64,000 nt of DNA, taken from Mactromeris polynyma. Its lineage: Eukaryota > Mollusca > Bivalvia > Venerida > Mactridae. Location: assembly GCA_032209605.1 (NCBI GenBank), contig JASFXZ010000099.1:124001-188000 (forward strand), written 5' to 3'. The position numbers and the translations under genes are program-made. This document shows positions 34,801 to 49,800 of this stretch, piece by piece. The notes beneath the pieces are model-generated. The model was not told the origin of the DNA, made no database searches, and saw only the letters and a program-made list of their open reading frames with translations. Position 1 is the stretch's first letter; every line of letters starts with the position of its first letter.

Positions 34801-37800
34801 TCTCAGAATTCACTGCAAGTGGGCTTAGCAAAAATATGCATTGTCCAATTTGTTCAAGTAAATTACACAAACACATTGATATTGCACTGAAGTTTCGAGG
34901 AAACAATAACCCTGATTATACATTTATCCACAAAATAAATACTCTTGTACTTTTGAAGTCAATGTAAAGTTTTCATTTTGGATCAGTGTAGACAAACGAG
35001 AAGACAGGAGGCACATTGAATATTGATTACCAGGATTGTACAAACATTGAATATGTTCATAAATGCACCATCTGTTCACAATCATAAACTTTAAATAGGC
35101 AATATTATTTACATTATTTTATTGATGTCTGGCAATATACATTACCACGTATAGTGGTCAATCTGCGTATACACATGGCAAGAAAACAAAAAACATGAAA
35201 CAGCTAATCAATGCTGAAGCAAACTCAAGTTTATTCCCTCTATAATACTTATCTGGATGTTGGTTTATAAAAATGTTAGATTAGACTGTGCAGAACAGAG
35301 GTACTTATTTAAAATGCAAGGCAAAATGAGCATGTCAGGTAAATTTATTTTTGACAAGGATTCTGTGAAAAGTTTTCAATTATTTCTCACAAACTAAACC
35401 AGAACAAATATATTCAAGAAACTTCTTCAAGTTAAAGAAGAGAAAACTTGTAAGGATCATAAATCATGTTCTCAGAAGAAAGATAAGAAGAGCATTGCAA
35501 GTGGATGCCAACACTTGTTATGTGGGTTGGCATCGGGCTTCATACACACACTCAGCTCTGGATGCCAACACTTGTTATGTGGGTTATCATTGGGCTTCAT
35601 ACACACACTCAGCTCTGGATGCCAACACATGTTATGTGGGTTATCATTGGGCTTCATACACACACTCAGCTCTGGATGCCAACACTTGTTATGTGGGTTA
35701 TCATTGGGCTTCATACACACACTCAGCTCTGGATGCCAACACTTGTTATGTGGGTTATCATTGGGCTTCATACACACACTCAGCTCTGGATGCCAACACA
35801 TGTTATGTGGGTTATCATTGGGCTTCATACACACACTCAGCTCTGGATGCCAACACATGTTATGTGGGTTATCATTGGGCTTCATACACACACTCAGCTC
35901 TGGATGCCAACACATGTTATGTGTGTTATCATTGGGCTTCATACACACACTCAGCTCTGGATGCCAACACTTGTTATGTGGGTTATCATTGGGCTTCATA
36001 CACACACTCAGCTCTGGATGCCAACACATGTTATGTGGGTTATCATTGGGCTTCATACACACACTCAGCTCTACCCAATATTTATCATTTTTGCAGAGGC
36101 AGATGACAATGATCGAGCTATGACAATAGCTTTTCAATTCTTCATTTGTTAAAACTGTCCATTAGTACGATAGTTCCAGTTTCTATATAAAATTACTCAG
36201 ATACTACATAGATAATTCTTATCAACAAACATGTTACTGTGCTGTCAATTGTTTATCATTAACCAGAAGCAAGCTGTTGACAGTAATCAGACTCCTTAAT
36301 ATGACCACTTCCTGCCTCAAAAATGCAGAGTTTTTATGTTATATTGATGAAAATTATTTGATACCAAAGATATTGACAGCAACTGTAATACCAGTTTATT
36401 CATATCACAAAATCATGATAAAATACTACAATTTCATTTGATTTGAACTTTTGATATGCATTCTGATGGTGTTTATGACTTTGGTTAAATGTCTAATGGG
36501 TATTTATCCCAAAAGGACAAACTTTCACCAAATAAACACCTGCTGGAGAACCTGATGAGCTAAGTTTCATACCACAAACTATTCAATCAGATGATTATTA
36601 ATTTAAGACAATTTTCTAATCAATACAACTCAAAGCACTCACATCTTTACTGTGTGTGCTTTTAGAAGACACAAACTTTAGCCGATTGATAAACCTTAAC
36701 TTCTGTGTAAGTATGATGTAAAAATGATGTCAGTCATATATAGTATAACCTGTATATAACGACACACACTGGTACTGACATGAAATGTCTGATATAACAG
36801 TTTGTCAGAGATAGCAGGCTTTCATATTTCACTGAATGTCATACAGACTTTATGTGCAAGGAGACTATTGATATATAAGCTATACAGTACACCCTGGAAC
36901 TATTATTCTATGGTCAACAGGAAAACAAATATGTGTTAGTATCATTGAAATTAGTCTCAAATTGTATTTTGATTTAAGTGCCGTAACAAAGACCAATTCT
37001 GTCTTTAATCACAATGTATCTCAATATGTATTTAGTAAAACTTTTGCCAGGACCATCAATTCTGGTCATGTTGGATAGGGCAGGATGTCATTATCAACAA
37101 GACTGGAGTCATTTATGTACAATTTATAATGGGTTTGACCATCACAGAGGACCAATTTCTCACTAACAACTCATTTTATACATATTAACTTGTATTTTTA
37201 AAAGAACCCATATTTCCCTGAGGATTCTGCATAAAATATAAGAACATTTTGTTTGTGAAAACATAAGTGACTAATGCGGACTAGAAATAAATACTTATAG
37301 ACCCTCCGATTTCTGAAATGTCTCAACTAACATCTGCTTAAATCATTAACATTTTCAAGATTTCATGACTGAAGTGATGACACGAAAAGCATGTATACAC
37401 ATAGCAGTACAGGTACAAAATGAACATAAAAAGATGACATGCTTTGTGACAGATCTCAGCAAAGTACTCAATAGGTGCATATACATACTGTTGTCTATAT
37501 ACTGCTGTGGTGTAGTGTATGCCTTGTCCAGGAAAGTTTTCAGAATACTCAGGTAATCTTCCTCTTGTAATGTTTATGTCATGTGACAACCAGTCCTGAA
37601 AATGGTAAGATATGTGTCATTTCTAGTCTGTGAAACATGCTAACATGTATGAGTTAATAACAGAATATAAATTTGTAACATAACTATGATACAACACAGA
37701 TATACATATCTTGGCCAACCCATGTATATGGTGACCGAACAGTTGATAGATAGAAATACATAAACCAGTTTCCATATACTTCAGATATTAGTATGATACA

Positions 37801-40800
37801 GTTACTCATTAATATTATTATATATACCAGTGAGCAAAATCAAAGTACTGGAGGAACAAAAGCCTAGGCTAAGTGGGAAAATGACAATGGTATGTTCTCA
37901 ATACAAACAGTTCCCTGCACTGTTAGACATGTTAGCTGAAGTATAGGTAAGAGTTTAATCTATTATACCGGAATACTAAATAAATGTGTAAAAATAGTGC
38001 AAGTGCTTTGATTCAAAACTAAATCGAAAACTCACACAAAAAGATTAATGGGTGCTACCTAGCATAGTTCTGAACAAACTTAGGAGCAAGAAAAAACCTT
38101 TAAAAACAGTCATACTCACTATTGTATAAGTGTTCCACAGAGACTGTACTTGGTTAAGGTTGTAGCATTGAGAATACAGTAATAGTGTTTATTGCTAATT
38201 TTTAATGAATTTTTCGAAGTCCTCAGTACATCTGAAGTTTTCATGCTTATATAAATTACATAGTATATTGCCATGTGTTCTGAGATAGAGAACAACTTCC
38301 CTACATGTATCTGAGGTGGAGAACAATTTCACTACATGTATCTGAGGTTGAGAACAACTTCCCTACATGTATCTGAGGTGGAGAACAACTTCCCTACATG
38401 TATCTGAGGTGGAGAACAACTTCCCTATATGTATCTGAGATAGAGAACAACTTCCCTACATGTAACTGAGGTGGAGAACAACTTCCCTACATGTAACTGA
38501 GGTGGAGAACAACTTCCCTACATGTATCTGAGGTGGAGAACAACTTCCCTATATGTATCTGAGGTGGAGAACAACTTCCCTATAGGTATCTGAGATAGAG
38601 AACAACTTCCCTACATGTAACTGAGGTGGAGAACAACTTCCCTATATGTATCTGAGGTGGAAAACAACTTCCCTATATGTATCTGAGGTGGAGAACAACT
38701 TCCCTATATGTATCTGAGATAGAGAACAACTTCCCTATATGTATCTGAGGTGGAGAACAACTTCCCTATAGGTATCTGAGATAGAGAACAACTTCCCTAC
38801 ATGTAACTGAGGTGGAGAACAACTTCCCTACATGTATCTGAGATAGAGAACAACTTCCCTATATGTATCTGAGGTGGAGAACAACTTCCCTACATGTATC
38901 TGAGATAGAGAACAACTTCCCTACATGTATCTGAGATAGAGAACAACTTCCCTACATGTATCTGAGGTTGAGAACAACTTCCCTACATGTATCTGAGGTG
39001 GAGAACAACTTCCCTACATGTATCTGAGGTGGAGAACAACTTCCCTATATGTATCTGAGATAGAGAACAACTTCCCTACATGTAACTGAGGTGGAGAACA
39101 ACTTCCCTACATGTATCTGAGGTGGAGAACAACTTCCCTACATGTATCTGAGGTGGAGAACAACTTCCCTATATGTATCTGAGGTGGAGAACAACTTCCC
39201 TATAGGTATCTGAGATAGAGAACAACTTCCCTACATGTAACTGAGGTGGAGAACAACTTCCCTACATGTATCTGAGGTGGAGAACAACTTCACTACATGT
39301 ATCTGAGGTGGAGAACAACTTCCCTACATGTAACTGAGGTGGAGAACAACTTCCCTACATGTATCTGAGATAGAGAACAACTTCACTATATGTATCTGAG
39401 ATAGAGAACAACTTCCCTACATGTATCTGAGGTGGAGAACAACTTCCCTATATGTATCTGAGATAGAGAACAACTTCCCTATATGTACCTGAGGTGGAGA
39501 ACAACTTCCCTATATGTATCTGAGATAGAGAACAACTTCCCTACATGTATCTGAGATAGTGGAAAACTTCTCTACAACTTCTATACATGTGGAGGACAAA
39601 TGCATACATGTATACAATAGCGGAACATACAAAATGCCTATTACACTAATTCATGCAGAAGTTTCTTTGGAACAGTACTCAAATGTAAGTAAGGCATGGT
39701 AACAAATACCCAAAATACAGATTCATGCAAGTATAAATCAAGGGTTTTGACACAAGACTTTGTAAATTCTTCGTCACTAAAACTGGTTTACATTATAGTT
39801 CTGCATCAAAACCTGCAAATCAGACATTAAAGTAGTCAAACAGTTGTGAAGTTTAATTTCAGCAAATTGAATATTCTTCAATAGGCCACATTATTAAGTA
39901 AAATTATTTATTTATAAAGATACATGGGCATGAAGAAATATGTTCCGAATTTGTTCTGAATTCCATCATTAATGTAGTTATGGTTACGTTTGTATGCATT
40001 TGTAGAAATAAGAAAATTGATTTAGGTAAATGATTTATATTTTTTACCTATGAATGATTTATTTTCTAGTATTAAATCTAAGTAAAAGTCAACTTCAAAC
40101 TTGTATCTACAGTACAAGGTACATAATTATAATTGTATTTTTAAACTTTAATCATGTTAAGCACACAAGATACAAAATAATAGAAAAAATACCATACCTC
40201 AGTATCATTATCTTCCGAAAGTGTATTCAATACAGAGTTGAACTAGAACGTGTGTTACTTATTCAATGTTCACATGAATTATGAAGATGCAATTTGTTAG
40301 CCTAATAAGAATAGCTTCTGGGAGAACTTGATTTTTTATAAGATAACATAATTTGATATTTCAACATGTTTTCGCAAACACCTCCAGGCAACTGATAAAA
40401 ACTATGTTATTATGAGAGTAATTATAAAAATCATTATCTATAATGTACATTTATTTACATGTACATATTATCAATATTAGTGCACAATATTCCAATATAA
40501 GTGCAAACCACAAGGCTATAAACTTAATACAGACTTTAAACTTAAAATTGTTCCAAAACCTTAAAGTAAGAAAAAAAGAGAATACTCTTTACATCCTCCT
40601 CACAGTTACTTAGCAACCACTGAGTATATTAGAAGTGATAAGAGAAAGTTTCACAGATAATGCAGTACAAATGAAAGAGAGGATGATAACATACTTGCAA
40701 ATCCTGTATATTTTCCAATCATAAACATTACTATTATACTTGCAAACAATGTCTATGTTTCACCTTATAAATTACTATGTTGCAAAGTTATTATCTCCTC

Positions 40801-43800
40801 ATACAACACTTAGGACATATCCTTAAAAGATTAAGCAAACTTAACACAAAAACTTGTGAGTACTTAACAGAAGTCTACAGTATTTAAATACTGGCAGTCA
40901 AATGATGATATTTTCGTTTTAGAAAGTAAAGAGAAGCCAACTATCATATATGTCTAAAACAGCAATGACTTATGCACAGTGGACAGTTGACCTAAAACAG
41001 TGTTCTATGTTACCAATCAAAATATAACGTGTTCTTCTGCAAGCAACTGACAAGTTCCACACATGTATCAGAGGACGGGGCCAAATGTCTGTAGATATAT
41101 TATCTTCAGTCAAATTGTCACGGAGTACATACACCTCACACAGGGTTCACACCTGCAACCTTCGGATTGGCAGTAAAGTGCTCTACCCACGGAGCTAACC
41201 GGGCACGCTACCAAAACCTAACCTCTAACATTTGATAAACATATTTCAACCAGTCAGACAAAATAATGCAATCTAAAATACAACCATGGGAATCTAGAAA
41301 TTTCATTTTTGTATAAAATGTATGATTATCATTATATAAAACACATTTTTTGTTATATTTCTGTAGTATTTTTCAATAATTGGATACTACTGAATGATAG
41401 AAAATCAATTATGGGATGAGGAAAAATTAATAATAGGATAATGAAAAAATAAATCAAGTGATGAAGTTAAATAAATTTTGATAAAAAAGTAAAATCTGCT
41501 TTTGAGAATTAGATCAATAAATGTAATACCAAGGGTGTACCTTTTATACTAAAAAATATATAAAATATACCAATTTACCTAAATACAACATTTAATAAAT
41601 ATGCGTGCTATGTTTGAAATTATATTGACGGCATTTTATCGTTTAGATAATTGTAAAATAAGATGTCACACTATGTACAATGTTCATTGTAACACTACTT
41701 TGTCCATACCAAGTGACATCTACACCCTTAGGCATAAAATTCCTACATGTTAACCAATATCAGACCAATAAACAGTTGTAATTCAATTTCCAGTGAAATT
41801 GAAATGTTTATTATCAGTAAATATGTTGGCAATGAACATTTAGATATAATGATAAAATGTATAGAAGATTTGACATGTTTACCATAGTCAATGAAAATAT
41901 TGAATACAAAATACAAATATTTAGAATTATATTGTCCTATAGATCGAGAGATGAAACAAATGATAAGTTTGTTAATAAAATAATTTTGTTTCTGTGAATA
42001 TAAACATAAATTTAAAATAGAAACAAGGTTAATCACATAATGGAATCAATAACTATAGTTACCAGGCAAGTAACCAGTGTATAATTCTTATCTTAATTCT
42101 TATATTGATCGAGGGGCAAATAAGCACACTACCACATTTCAATATCAACTTCTAGAGTTGTAACAAAGTGTAGATGAGGAATCAATTATCAGTGTACCTA
42201 GTAATTAAAACGATGTTTCCAGTTTAATCAATTCTGATTTCTAAGCAGCCTTTAGACATCAGATAAGGGTGTATGAAAAGACACAGATGAGCTTTGTTCA
42301 GTATATCTAAGATATCAAATTAAATGACTGAGTGCATTAAGACATTTACATAATCATATCAGATAAAAACAAGGTTACTGACAATATATTCAAATTAAAC
42401 TAGCAATCTACAAAAGAGTGATTTATACATTGATTTAATGCATGATTTAAGTGTCACCAGGGTTGACTAGTTGTAACAAACCAGTAGCTGCAAAAAATCC
42501 TGTAATTAGGCCATCCTAAAAGAATGTTTGTTTGCCAAAACCCTATCTACTCCTGAAAATGACCCCTAATCAAAAAATCTTTTGATGACCTTACATGAGT
42601 GGTCAATTTTTATTGAAATTAAAATTTCTTCTAAAAACGATAATAATGAAGCTTTGCCAAGTTTTTATCAGTTTTAGATAACAAGTTTAATAATTCGATG
42701 CCAAGGGCAACATGTCGAACCCGCTAATGGTCACAAGATGAAGAGAATACGGTTGTATAATGTTATACAGTGCATAAAGGTGATCTTGACCTTTGAACCA
42801 CGGGTACTGGTCTTGCATGCAACACGTCTCATCATGGTGAACATTTGTAATTTAAATAATCCCCTGAAAAATGACACTGTCATATTCCCAAAATGATATT
42901 TCAGACCCTTTTTTGACCTTTATCATCCAGCTATGGCCATGTGTCTTGAGTGCAACACACCATCCCATCATGGTGAACATTTGTGCCTAGTTATTTGAAA
43001 TTCTCCCAATAAATGACAAGTGTCATATTCCTGACAAGAAGTTTCAGACCCTTTTTTGACCTTCAAGTGTGACCTTGACCATTGAGTTTCAGACATGAAT
43101 CTTGTGTGCTACATGTCCCACATAAAGTAGTATTATACAACAGTCCATCTTTTATTTAATATCAAAATTATCGACGGTACTACGAGTCCAAGACAATATT
43201 CTCCATTTACGCACCACACAATTCTTGCTTATACATGAATGTACGGAGTTAATTGTTTTTTTTTGTTTTTGTAATTGAGCTTTAAGTCACACAAATAGCC
43301 AGGGTCATGTAGTGACTATTCCAGCTATTAGGGTGGAGGAAGACCCCAGGCAGCCACCTGGGAGGAACACTGACCTTCTGAACACCACCAGCTCAATAGC
43401 TTCTTCACAAATTCTATATCCTAGATGGGATTTGAGCCCACAGTGGTGAGGGGAACATGATTTGAAGCAACCACAGCTACTTGACCACAGAGGCCCCCAA
43501 TTTCCGGTTCTACTATCTGTACTTAACAACAGTACATTCATTATTCAAATACTTTATCTTTTCCCAAAATTAGAAAATAAATATTAGTAACTTACTGTCC
43601 AATTAAAAAACAAATGACATAGATACCTGTTTCCTCCTGAAATTTCTTGGATATATATAGTGATAGTTGTGTCTAGATGGAGACTTTAATGACCTGATAG
43701 GCACTGACCTCCTGTAACATCAAAAGATCAAGTTATCATACATCCATGCTAATCAATGTACAGCTTTACTGTACTTAATTTTAAACATAACCAATAATGG

Positions 43801-46800
43801 AGGATACAGTGACTCAGACAAATTTGCATTAACATGATAAAAAAATAATCAACTGTCTTTCTTTGAAAGTACATACATTTACAATCTTACAAATTTACTG
43901 AAAGGACAGACTGAATCTATAAACTCATTTATTTACTTTTATTTTCAAACAGTGTCTAAATGCATACCAGATGCTAAATCTAGATACAGGATTTAAAATT
44001 ATTTTACAATTTAGAACTAACCAGTACTAATAAGATAATGAAAGAAGCTAAGGATTGTCATTTGACTTTCCTTTTTATTGTCTTATCAAAATGAATGTAG
44101 GGAAGAAATGTATAACATAACATATTCAAATAAGAAACTGAAAAGCAAACTTTGATAAAAATATCTCTGCTATAGATGTTAACATACTGCAAACTACTGC
44201 ATATCTTGGAGAAAATGGATATGCATTCAGAATCACAATCAAAACCATTCAAACCTGATCTGAGTATTGCATAGTGTAATAATACAAGCATCAGTATAAT
44301 ATACACTTAACCAAATTGCCAACTTTACACGTACGGTAATGCATATATCTCAAAAAGTTATTAATCGATATCAATAAAATTTTACATGCTTATTGCTGAA
44401 TAATATTCTAAGAAAATGTCAACATTGGGATACATTTTAATGGAAAGTAAATGAATGGTAGACATCTAAACTTAAAATTCTAATTTTGCGAATTCACAAA
44501 ATTTCAAAAGAAAACAACATAAACGGCATGTAAGAAATTATCGATTTTATTAAACTTAATAATACAGTTCATGTCACATAGTTTATTTCAAAACTTAAAC
44601 ACTGGTAAATAAAAATATCACAATTTCAGTTCATATTCTAATAACGTGTATGTCCCCCTGCAGCACTTATCACGGCAAGGCACCTCTGTCGCATCGACGC
44701 TACATACATTCGACAAACACGCTGTCCCACATTATTCCACTCTTGTACGACTGCCCTTTCCAACTGTCGTACATTCCTACAGTTCCTAGCTCTCACTTTC
44801 CTGCCGATAACGTCCCAAATTAAGATTAAGATCCGAAGAGCAAGCGGGCCATGGTAACACGTTGATCCGATGGTTGGCTAGTAATGCCATGGTAGCTCGC
44901 GCTGTGTGACAATGCGCTCAGTCCTGCATCAGTCGCATACCACGCGTTGCTCGAAGTATTTCGTTCTGGTAGCGCATCGACAACTACACTGTTGGTTTTG
45001 GTTATATGTACCAGTCGCGAACATTTATATTGCTTTAATCAGATAAATCGCTATGAAACAAGTTTATTAACATGGATGTGTGAGTTCACAACTTATGCGA
45101 TAAGTAACGAGGAACTACATATGAGCACTGCTGTGGGATTTCCAACCTCTTCTGTAAGTGCCGTCATTTCAAGAAAACGCAACATGTAATATCACTATTT
45201 GCAAGCAGGAATCCATATTTACTCCATATGATCATATCGTTTTCATTTTGCCATACGGGGCGTATATTACTTTCCGTCAGTACATGGTGATGTCACATGT
45301 GTAGTTTTCTGGAAATGACGTCATTGAAAGAAGTGGTTGAAAATCGTACAGCGGCGCTCATATATTGAAACAGACTATACTGTGTCTATGACTGATCACA
45401 CTACGGAGTTATTTGTATCCTGTCTCCTTCGTAGTATTTTCTATATTTAGACAGGCGAGTCGACATGCGTCCACAGACATTCAGCGAGACGCTTGCAACA
45501 ACTCACTAATGACCCAAATGTAGGATAATAAACATGCGTAAAGAAAGCTTATGCGAGAGTGCGCACTGAATAAACAGCTTTCACTGTCATAGAAATGCCG
45601 CTGTGATTATGGAAATTGCTAGAAAAACTAAATTATTCGAACATAAGTGACTATCGCTTCGTTGGCATGCCAAAAATTTTCCGATGCCTGTAAATGTTTA
45701 GTGATTTAATGTCATTTAAACAGCTGTCTATGCGGAATCTGCGTATATTTTAAAATGCGTCATATCGTTACTTGACATCTTGTTACTCGAATTCGCCACG
45801 CTAATAAATATTGTAATACATATCTGTACAATCCTTGATGTAAGAACGAAAAATTACCTTTTGTAAATGCTAAAATTTTATTGACATGAAATAAAACCGA
45901 TTAGCTAGATAGTCAAAATTTCCATCACGAAAGGCTGTACATTGTTTACACATTTGATTGGTCTTAGCGCATGAAAATACCCTTCTACATTTTAGTAATA
46001 AACTCAGTTGTTACGTGATCGTGCCGACCAATGAATTTAGTATAAGGAACGAACGGTGATTTCGTTCACTGCGACTCAATCATTGGTTATAGCACTAAGG
46101 TTAAAAAGGTCAAATATAAAAACATACTGGGTAATACAGCAGCGTGTGAATGTAACGATAGTGGAATCAAAGCGCTGTGTGGGAGCGTACTACGCAGTGA
46201 TCTCGCAACAAATGTGCAAACTTCAAGTTGCGCCGACCATCTTTTTTAAAGATATTTCTTGTTTGACCTTGTATTATAGGAATGAGGGTGGCGCAATCAA
46301 TTGAATGAATAGCAACTTATTTCACGTAATACATTTTGTTTGAAAAAAAAGATATATGGAATAACAATAATTATTTCTATGCATGCTGACAATTAAAAAA
46401 TTCATTGTATTAAATAAGTTATCTTTTTGGACCGTAATAACAATAATTCTTTATATATGAATTTGTTAGATATCGAGCATTTTGTGAATTCGGAAAAATT
46501 CAAATTTCGTTTTTAATTGTTGATAATTCCATTATGATTTATCAAAACGTGATAAAAAGTTATCAGTTTATTGCAAAATTATTAGGCTATTGATGTTGCA
46601 AATTTTATTGATATCGATTTATTGGTTTTAAAGATATGCACATTTACGTAGGTGTAAAGTTGGCAATTTGGTGTATAGTACAAGCATTACAGGTGCAAAT
46701 CACATCTACTTTAAGATGAATGTACATGAAAATAGTACAATATTAGGTGACTACCAAAGTCTGTCTCTTTGACCTCTGTGAGACCTGCTTTCATTTGTAT

Positions 46801-49800
46801 TGTAGGAAAGAAATGTTCACTGGCAGACATACCGGGTATATATACTTGACATTAATGCAGGGATTTTTAGATTTATTCTTCAATATATTATTATAGTGAA
46901 TATGTTTCACATAAAAAAGTTTGAATTGTTGAGTCACCAATAATTACTAAAGATTAGAGGGAGCAATGAACATATCAGTTTTGGAGCAATTGTCAAGTAA
47001 CTGTATTGTAATATTGACATTTATTAAAATAATCAGATAAACAGACACCAATGGATTTTCAGCGTAGCTGTATAATATTGATTTTGACCTACATTTTAGA
47101 CCAATCAAAAGTTATACTTGAAGCGCGTTGCTTAAATATTCAACAAATTAGTTGATTTGGTTGGATCAAATTTTAAGCGGAGAGGCACCCAACAGGGTGT
47201 CTCGAAAAGATAATTCACTTTTTACCAAGTCTTTATTTAAACTTAATGCAAGTAGAAACGTATTAAGAAGATGATACATGTATGTTTTTTCTACCAAAAA
47301 TTTACAAGATTTCTTCCAATTTCATAGTTTTCAGTAATTTATTGTTGAAAGATGCTTCTTTTCCCACAGTGTACCCCTCTGTCAAAATGAGATTTCCGAA
47401 ATAGGGCGATTCTTGATACGAATGTTTCATACATGTAGATTATTGTGCAAAATGTTATATTTCAATTTATAGCAAAGTGCGTGTCTTTTTACTATATACA
47501 CCAAATTTCTGAAGACAGGTCATGCTAAAGAAAAATTGAACAAATTATGCAAGAATATTTGTATCGCGTAATTATTTAAACACTGTTTTCAATTGAAAAC
47601 TTCTACTGATTTGTTTTAAGTAAATTTCTATTTAAGACACTGCAAGACATCATTCCATCTTTGCTGTATATCTTTTTTAAAGATATATCTTGTTACTATG
47701 AGTAACCGTATTGTACTAAGGGCTATTATCCTTGATTATCTCCTATTATGTTTTGAATAATTTTCAATGAGTTTTGATCTTTTTGTTTTGAATGTTGACT
47801 GTTACAATTGTGCATTCATCAGCATTTATTCATAACCATCATATTAAGTATATTGGAAATTTAAATTCTGACTTCCATCTACAGTTTTTCTAATTACCAA
47901 CATAATGAACTGGTAATCTTTTTCACTTGAATCAATTTATATCTACTGTTTTAGTACTAAATCTCTAACATTATACATATTTATCAACTGTTTTAGGGGA
48001 ATCAATTTGATCAAAATCCTAGAAAGCAGTAATGCTAACATTAATCACCTAATAAGAATAAAATACATCATTCATTCAGTGATCTTGTCATGTCAGCAAG
48101 GTTTTTTGAATATTCAAAATGAAGTAGTGATGGAGCTATTCAAGCTAAATGTAAACTATTCTCAGCATCAAATGTAATCGCAATATCTGGCCGATTAGTT
48201 GTATAAAAACTGAAGAACTGATGTTCTTTTCATACACTCATGTCTTCAGCATATTCCAAGTCTGAATTTATATCTATACTTCTAAAATATAACAAATTAT
48301 TTAAGACATCAAATCTTAATTATTTGCATGTTGCCTTACACAAGTGATCAAACAGTTCAAAAACTTGATTACCTTATGAAAGCAATCGTAATTGACTTAC
48401 AGCAGTAAATAATTACCAATTTATTTATGATGGTAATCAAAATAAACCGCAAAGTAATTGAAATGTACTTGATCACATTAATAAGTAGGTAACTTAGTGT
48501 CAGATAAATATACTGAAAGGATATAGAAACAAAGTGTGAACTTCAGATCCACATTATATTACAATATCATCAGAGATAATTGATTTTTGATTTAGCATGA
48601 ACATAAAGAAGCATGATTATTGAATATGTTGACAAAATTTCATATTGTTTGGGCAATTTTCTCATGGAGAATGTGCTATCAACCAATTAATTCAGCGTGT
48701 TCAACATTGTGCTGTAAGTAGCAAACGCTCGCATGTTAACCTCTCTCACACAATTTCTCATGGTCTAAGTGGGAATTGAGCAATTCTATGTCCCTGCTGT
48801 ATTAATTGCCGCTTCCATGGTGGTACGGATCTGATTCTACATGTTGGAGATGTAAGGCTCATACGAGGACACCAGTTGGTCAGCAACCTTCCCTGTGATT
48901 CTTAACATGCTTACCGAATGCATAGCAACCTGATTGTGTCACTGCCCTAGTATTAGAAGTGCAATAACACGACCCCTTGCAACTTCAGAGAGTCGTGACA
49001 TGGCTGTATTTAAATTATTTTTAAATAGTTAGAACAGCAGATTGGGCTGTAAACCTTTACAGACCAGCTTGTGAACCTGATGTTTGTGCTTCTAAAACCC
49101 AGTAGTTACACAAGCACCAGTCAAGATTCACTAAAACTGTACACAGCAAAGGATGTAATGCGTGCTACACATGGATTAGTTTGACCATGTTTTACAGCTA
49201 CTGTCCAATTGGTTATAGAATTACAGCAAAATGTATGACCCAACATTTTATTTTCCTATCAGTACATAAACAGCCTTAGATATATAAAGAAAATTGTGTA
49301 GACAATATGCTGACAAATTTCTTTTAAGGTCTTAGCACCCTAATGGTCATGATGCCTGCAGCAAATAAAACAGTGGTTGATTCTATCTATACAATAATGC
49401 AGATAAAAAAATGAAATTTTATAATTTTTTACCATTCCAAATCAAGAGGGCCATGATGGCCATATATCGCTCACCGGAGTACACTGCCATTATGACTGAA
49501 TTAGACTAATGTGCCAATAAATTGGTACAGGTTCAATAAATATCCATTCAGCAGTTAAGAAGGAGATGTCGTTAATAGTTTCCACTATATACATATAAGC
49601 TACAAAGCAGGAAGATTTTTGAAGTTTTCACTTTAACATGGCCCTGCCTCCTGGTGACCATGTTTTATGACAGAACTTAATTATTTATGCAATCTTGTAA
49701 GAGGATCACTAGACAATGCTACACACCAAATATCAAAGCTCTAGACCTGATGGTTTTGGACAAGAAGATTTTCAAAGTTTACACTTTTAAAATCTATTTT

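Larger units (their letters stand above)
33327..37488 (-). other. Intron of OTUD4-like gene with Tc1 copy and 57-bp array
   Basis: GT..AG intron of 4162 bases. It holds the Tc1/mariner copy (33718-34990) and the 57-bp array (35503-36072). The remaining DNA (36,073-37,488) shows nothing that I recognise. Confidence 0.6.
37596..43626 (-). other. Intron of OTUD4-like gene with 31-bp array and SINEs
   Basis: GT..AG intron of 6031 bases holding the 31-bp array (38279-39558), a tRNA-like SINE fragment (41130-41212), a 137-bp duplication (42775-43115) and a SINE (43253-43500). From 39,560 to 41,100 I see nothing but AT-rich DNA. Confidence 0.6.
44312..46672. mobile_element. 2.36-kb element with ~100-bp terminal inverted repeats
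   Basis: The left end ccaaattgccaactttacac and the right end, read inverted, are identical for 20 bases. They stay alignable for about 100 bases (gcatat, then aatcgatatcaataaaattt in both arms). A minus-strand Tc1-like transposase fragment lies inside near the left arm. The ends carry no exact TA duplication that I can fix. The middle (45,000-46,560) has no recognised coding; a perfect CRE TGACGTCA is at 45316-45323. Confidence 0.8.

Noticed and set aside
35472..36152. Four overlapping ~200-codon ORFs
   Set aside because: A ten-copy 57-bp array with a stop-free unit; the frames contradict one another and lie in an intron.
41130..41212. Functional tRNA on the minus strand
   Set aside because: The A box is good but the B box has decayed and the acceptor stem does not pair, so a SINE head or pseudo-tRNA is likelier.
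44312..49001. The two Tc1 transposase fragments as halves of one element
   Set aside because: The N-terminal piece (48660-49001) lies outside the TIRs that enclose the C-terminal piece (44638-44990).
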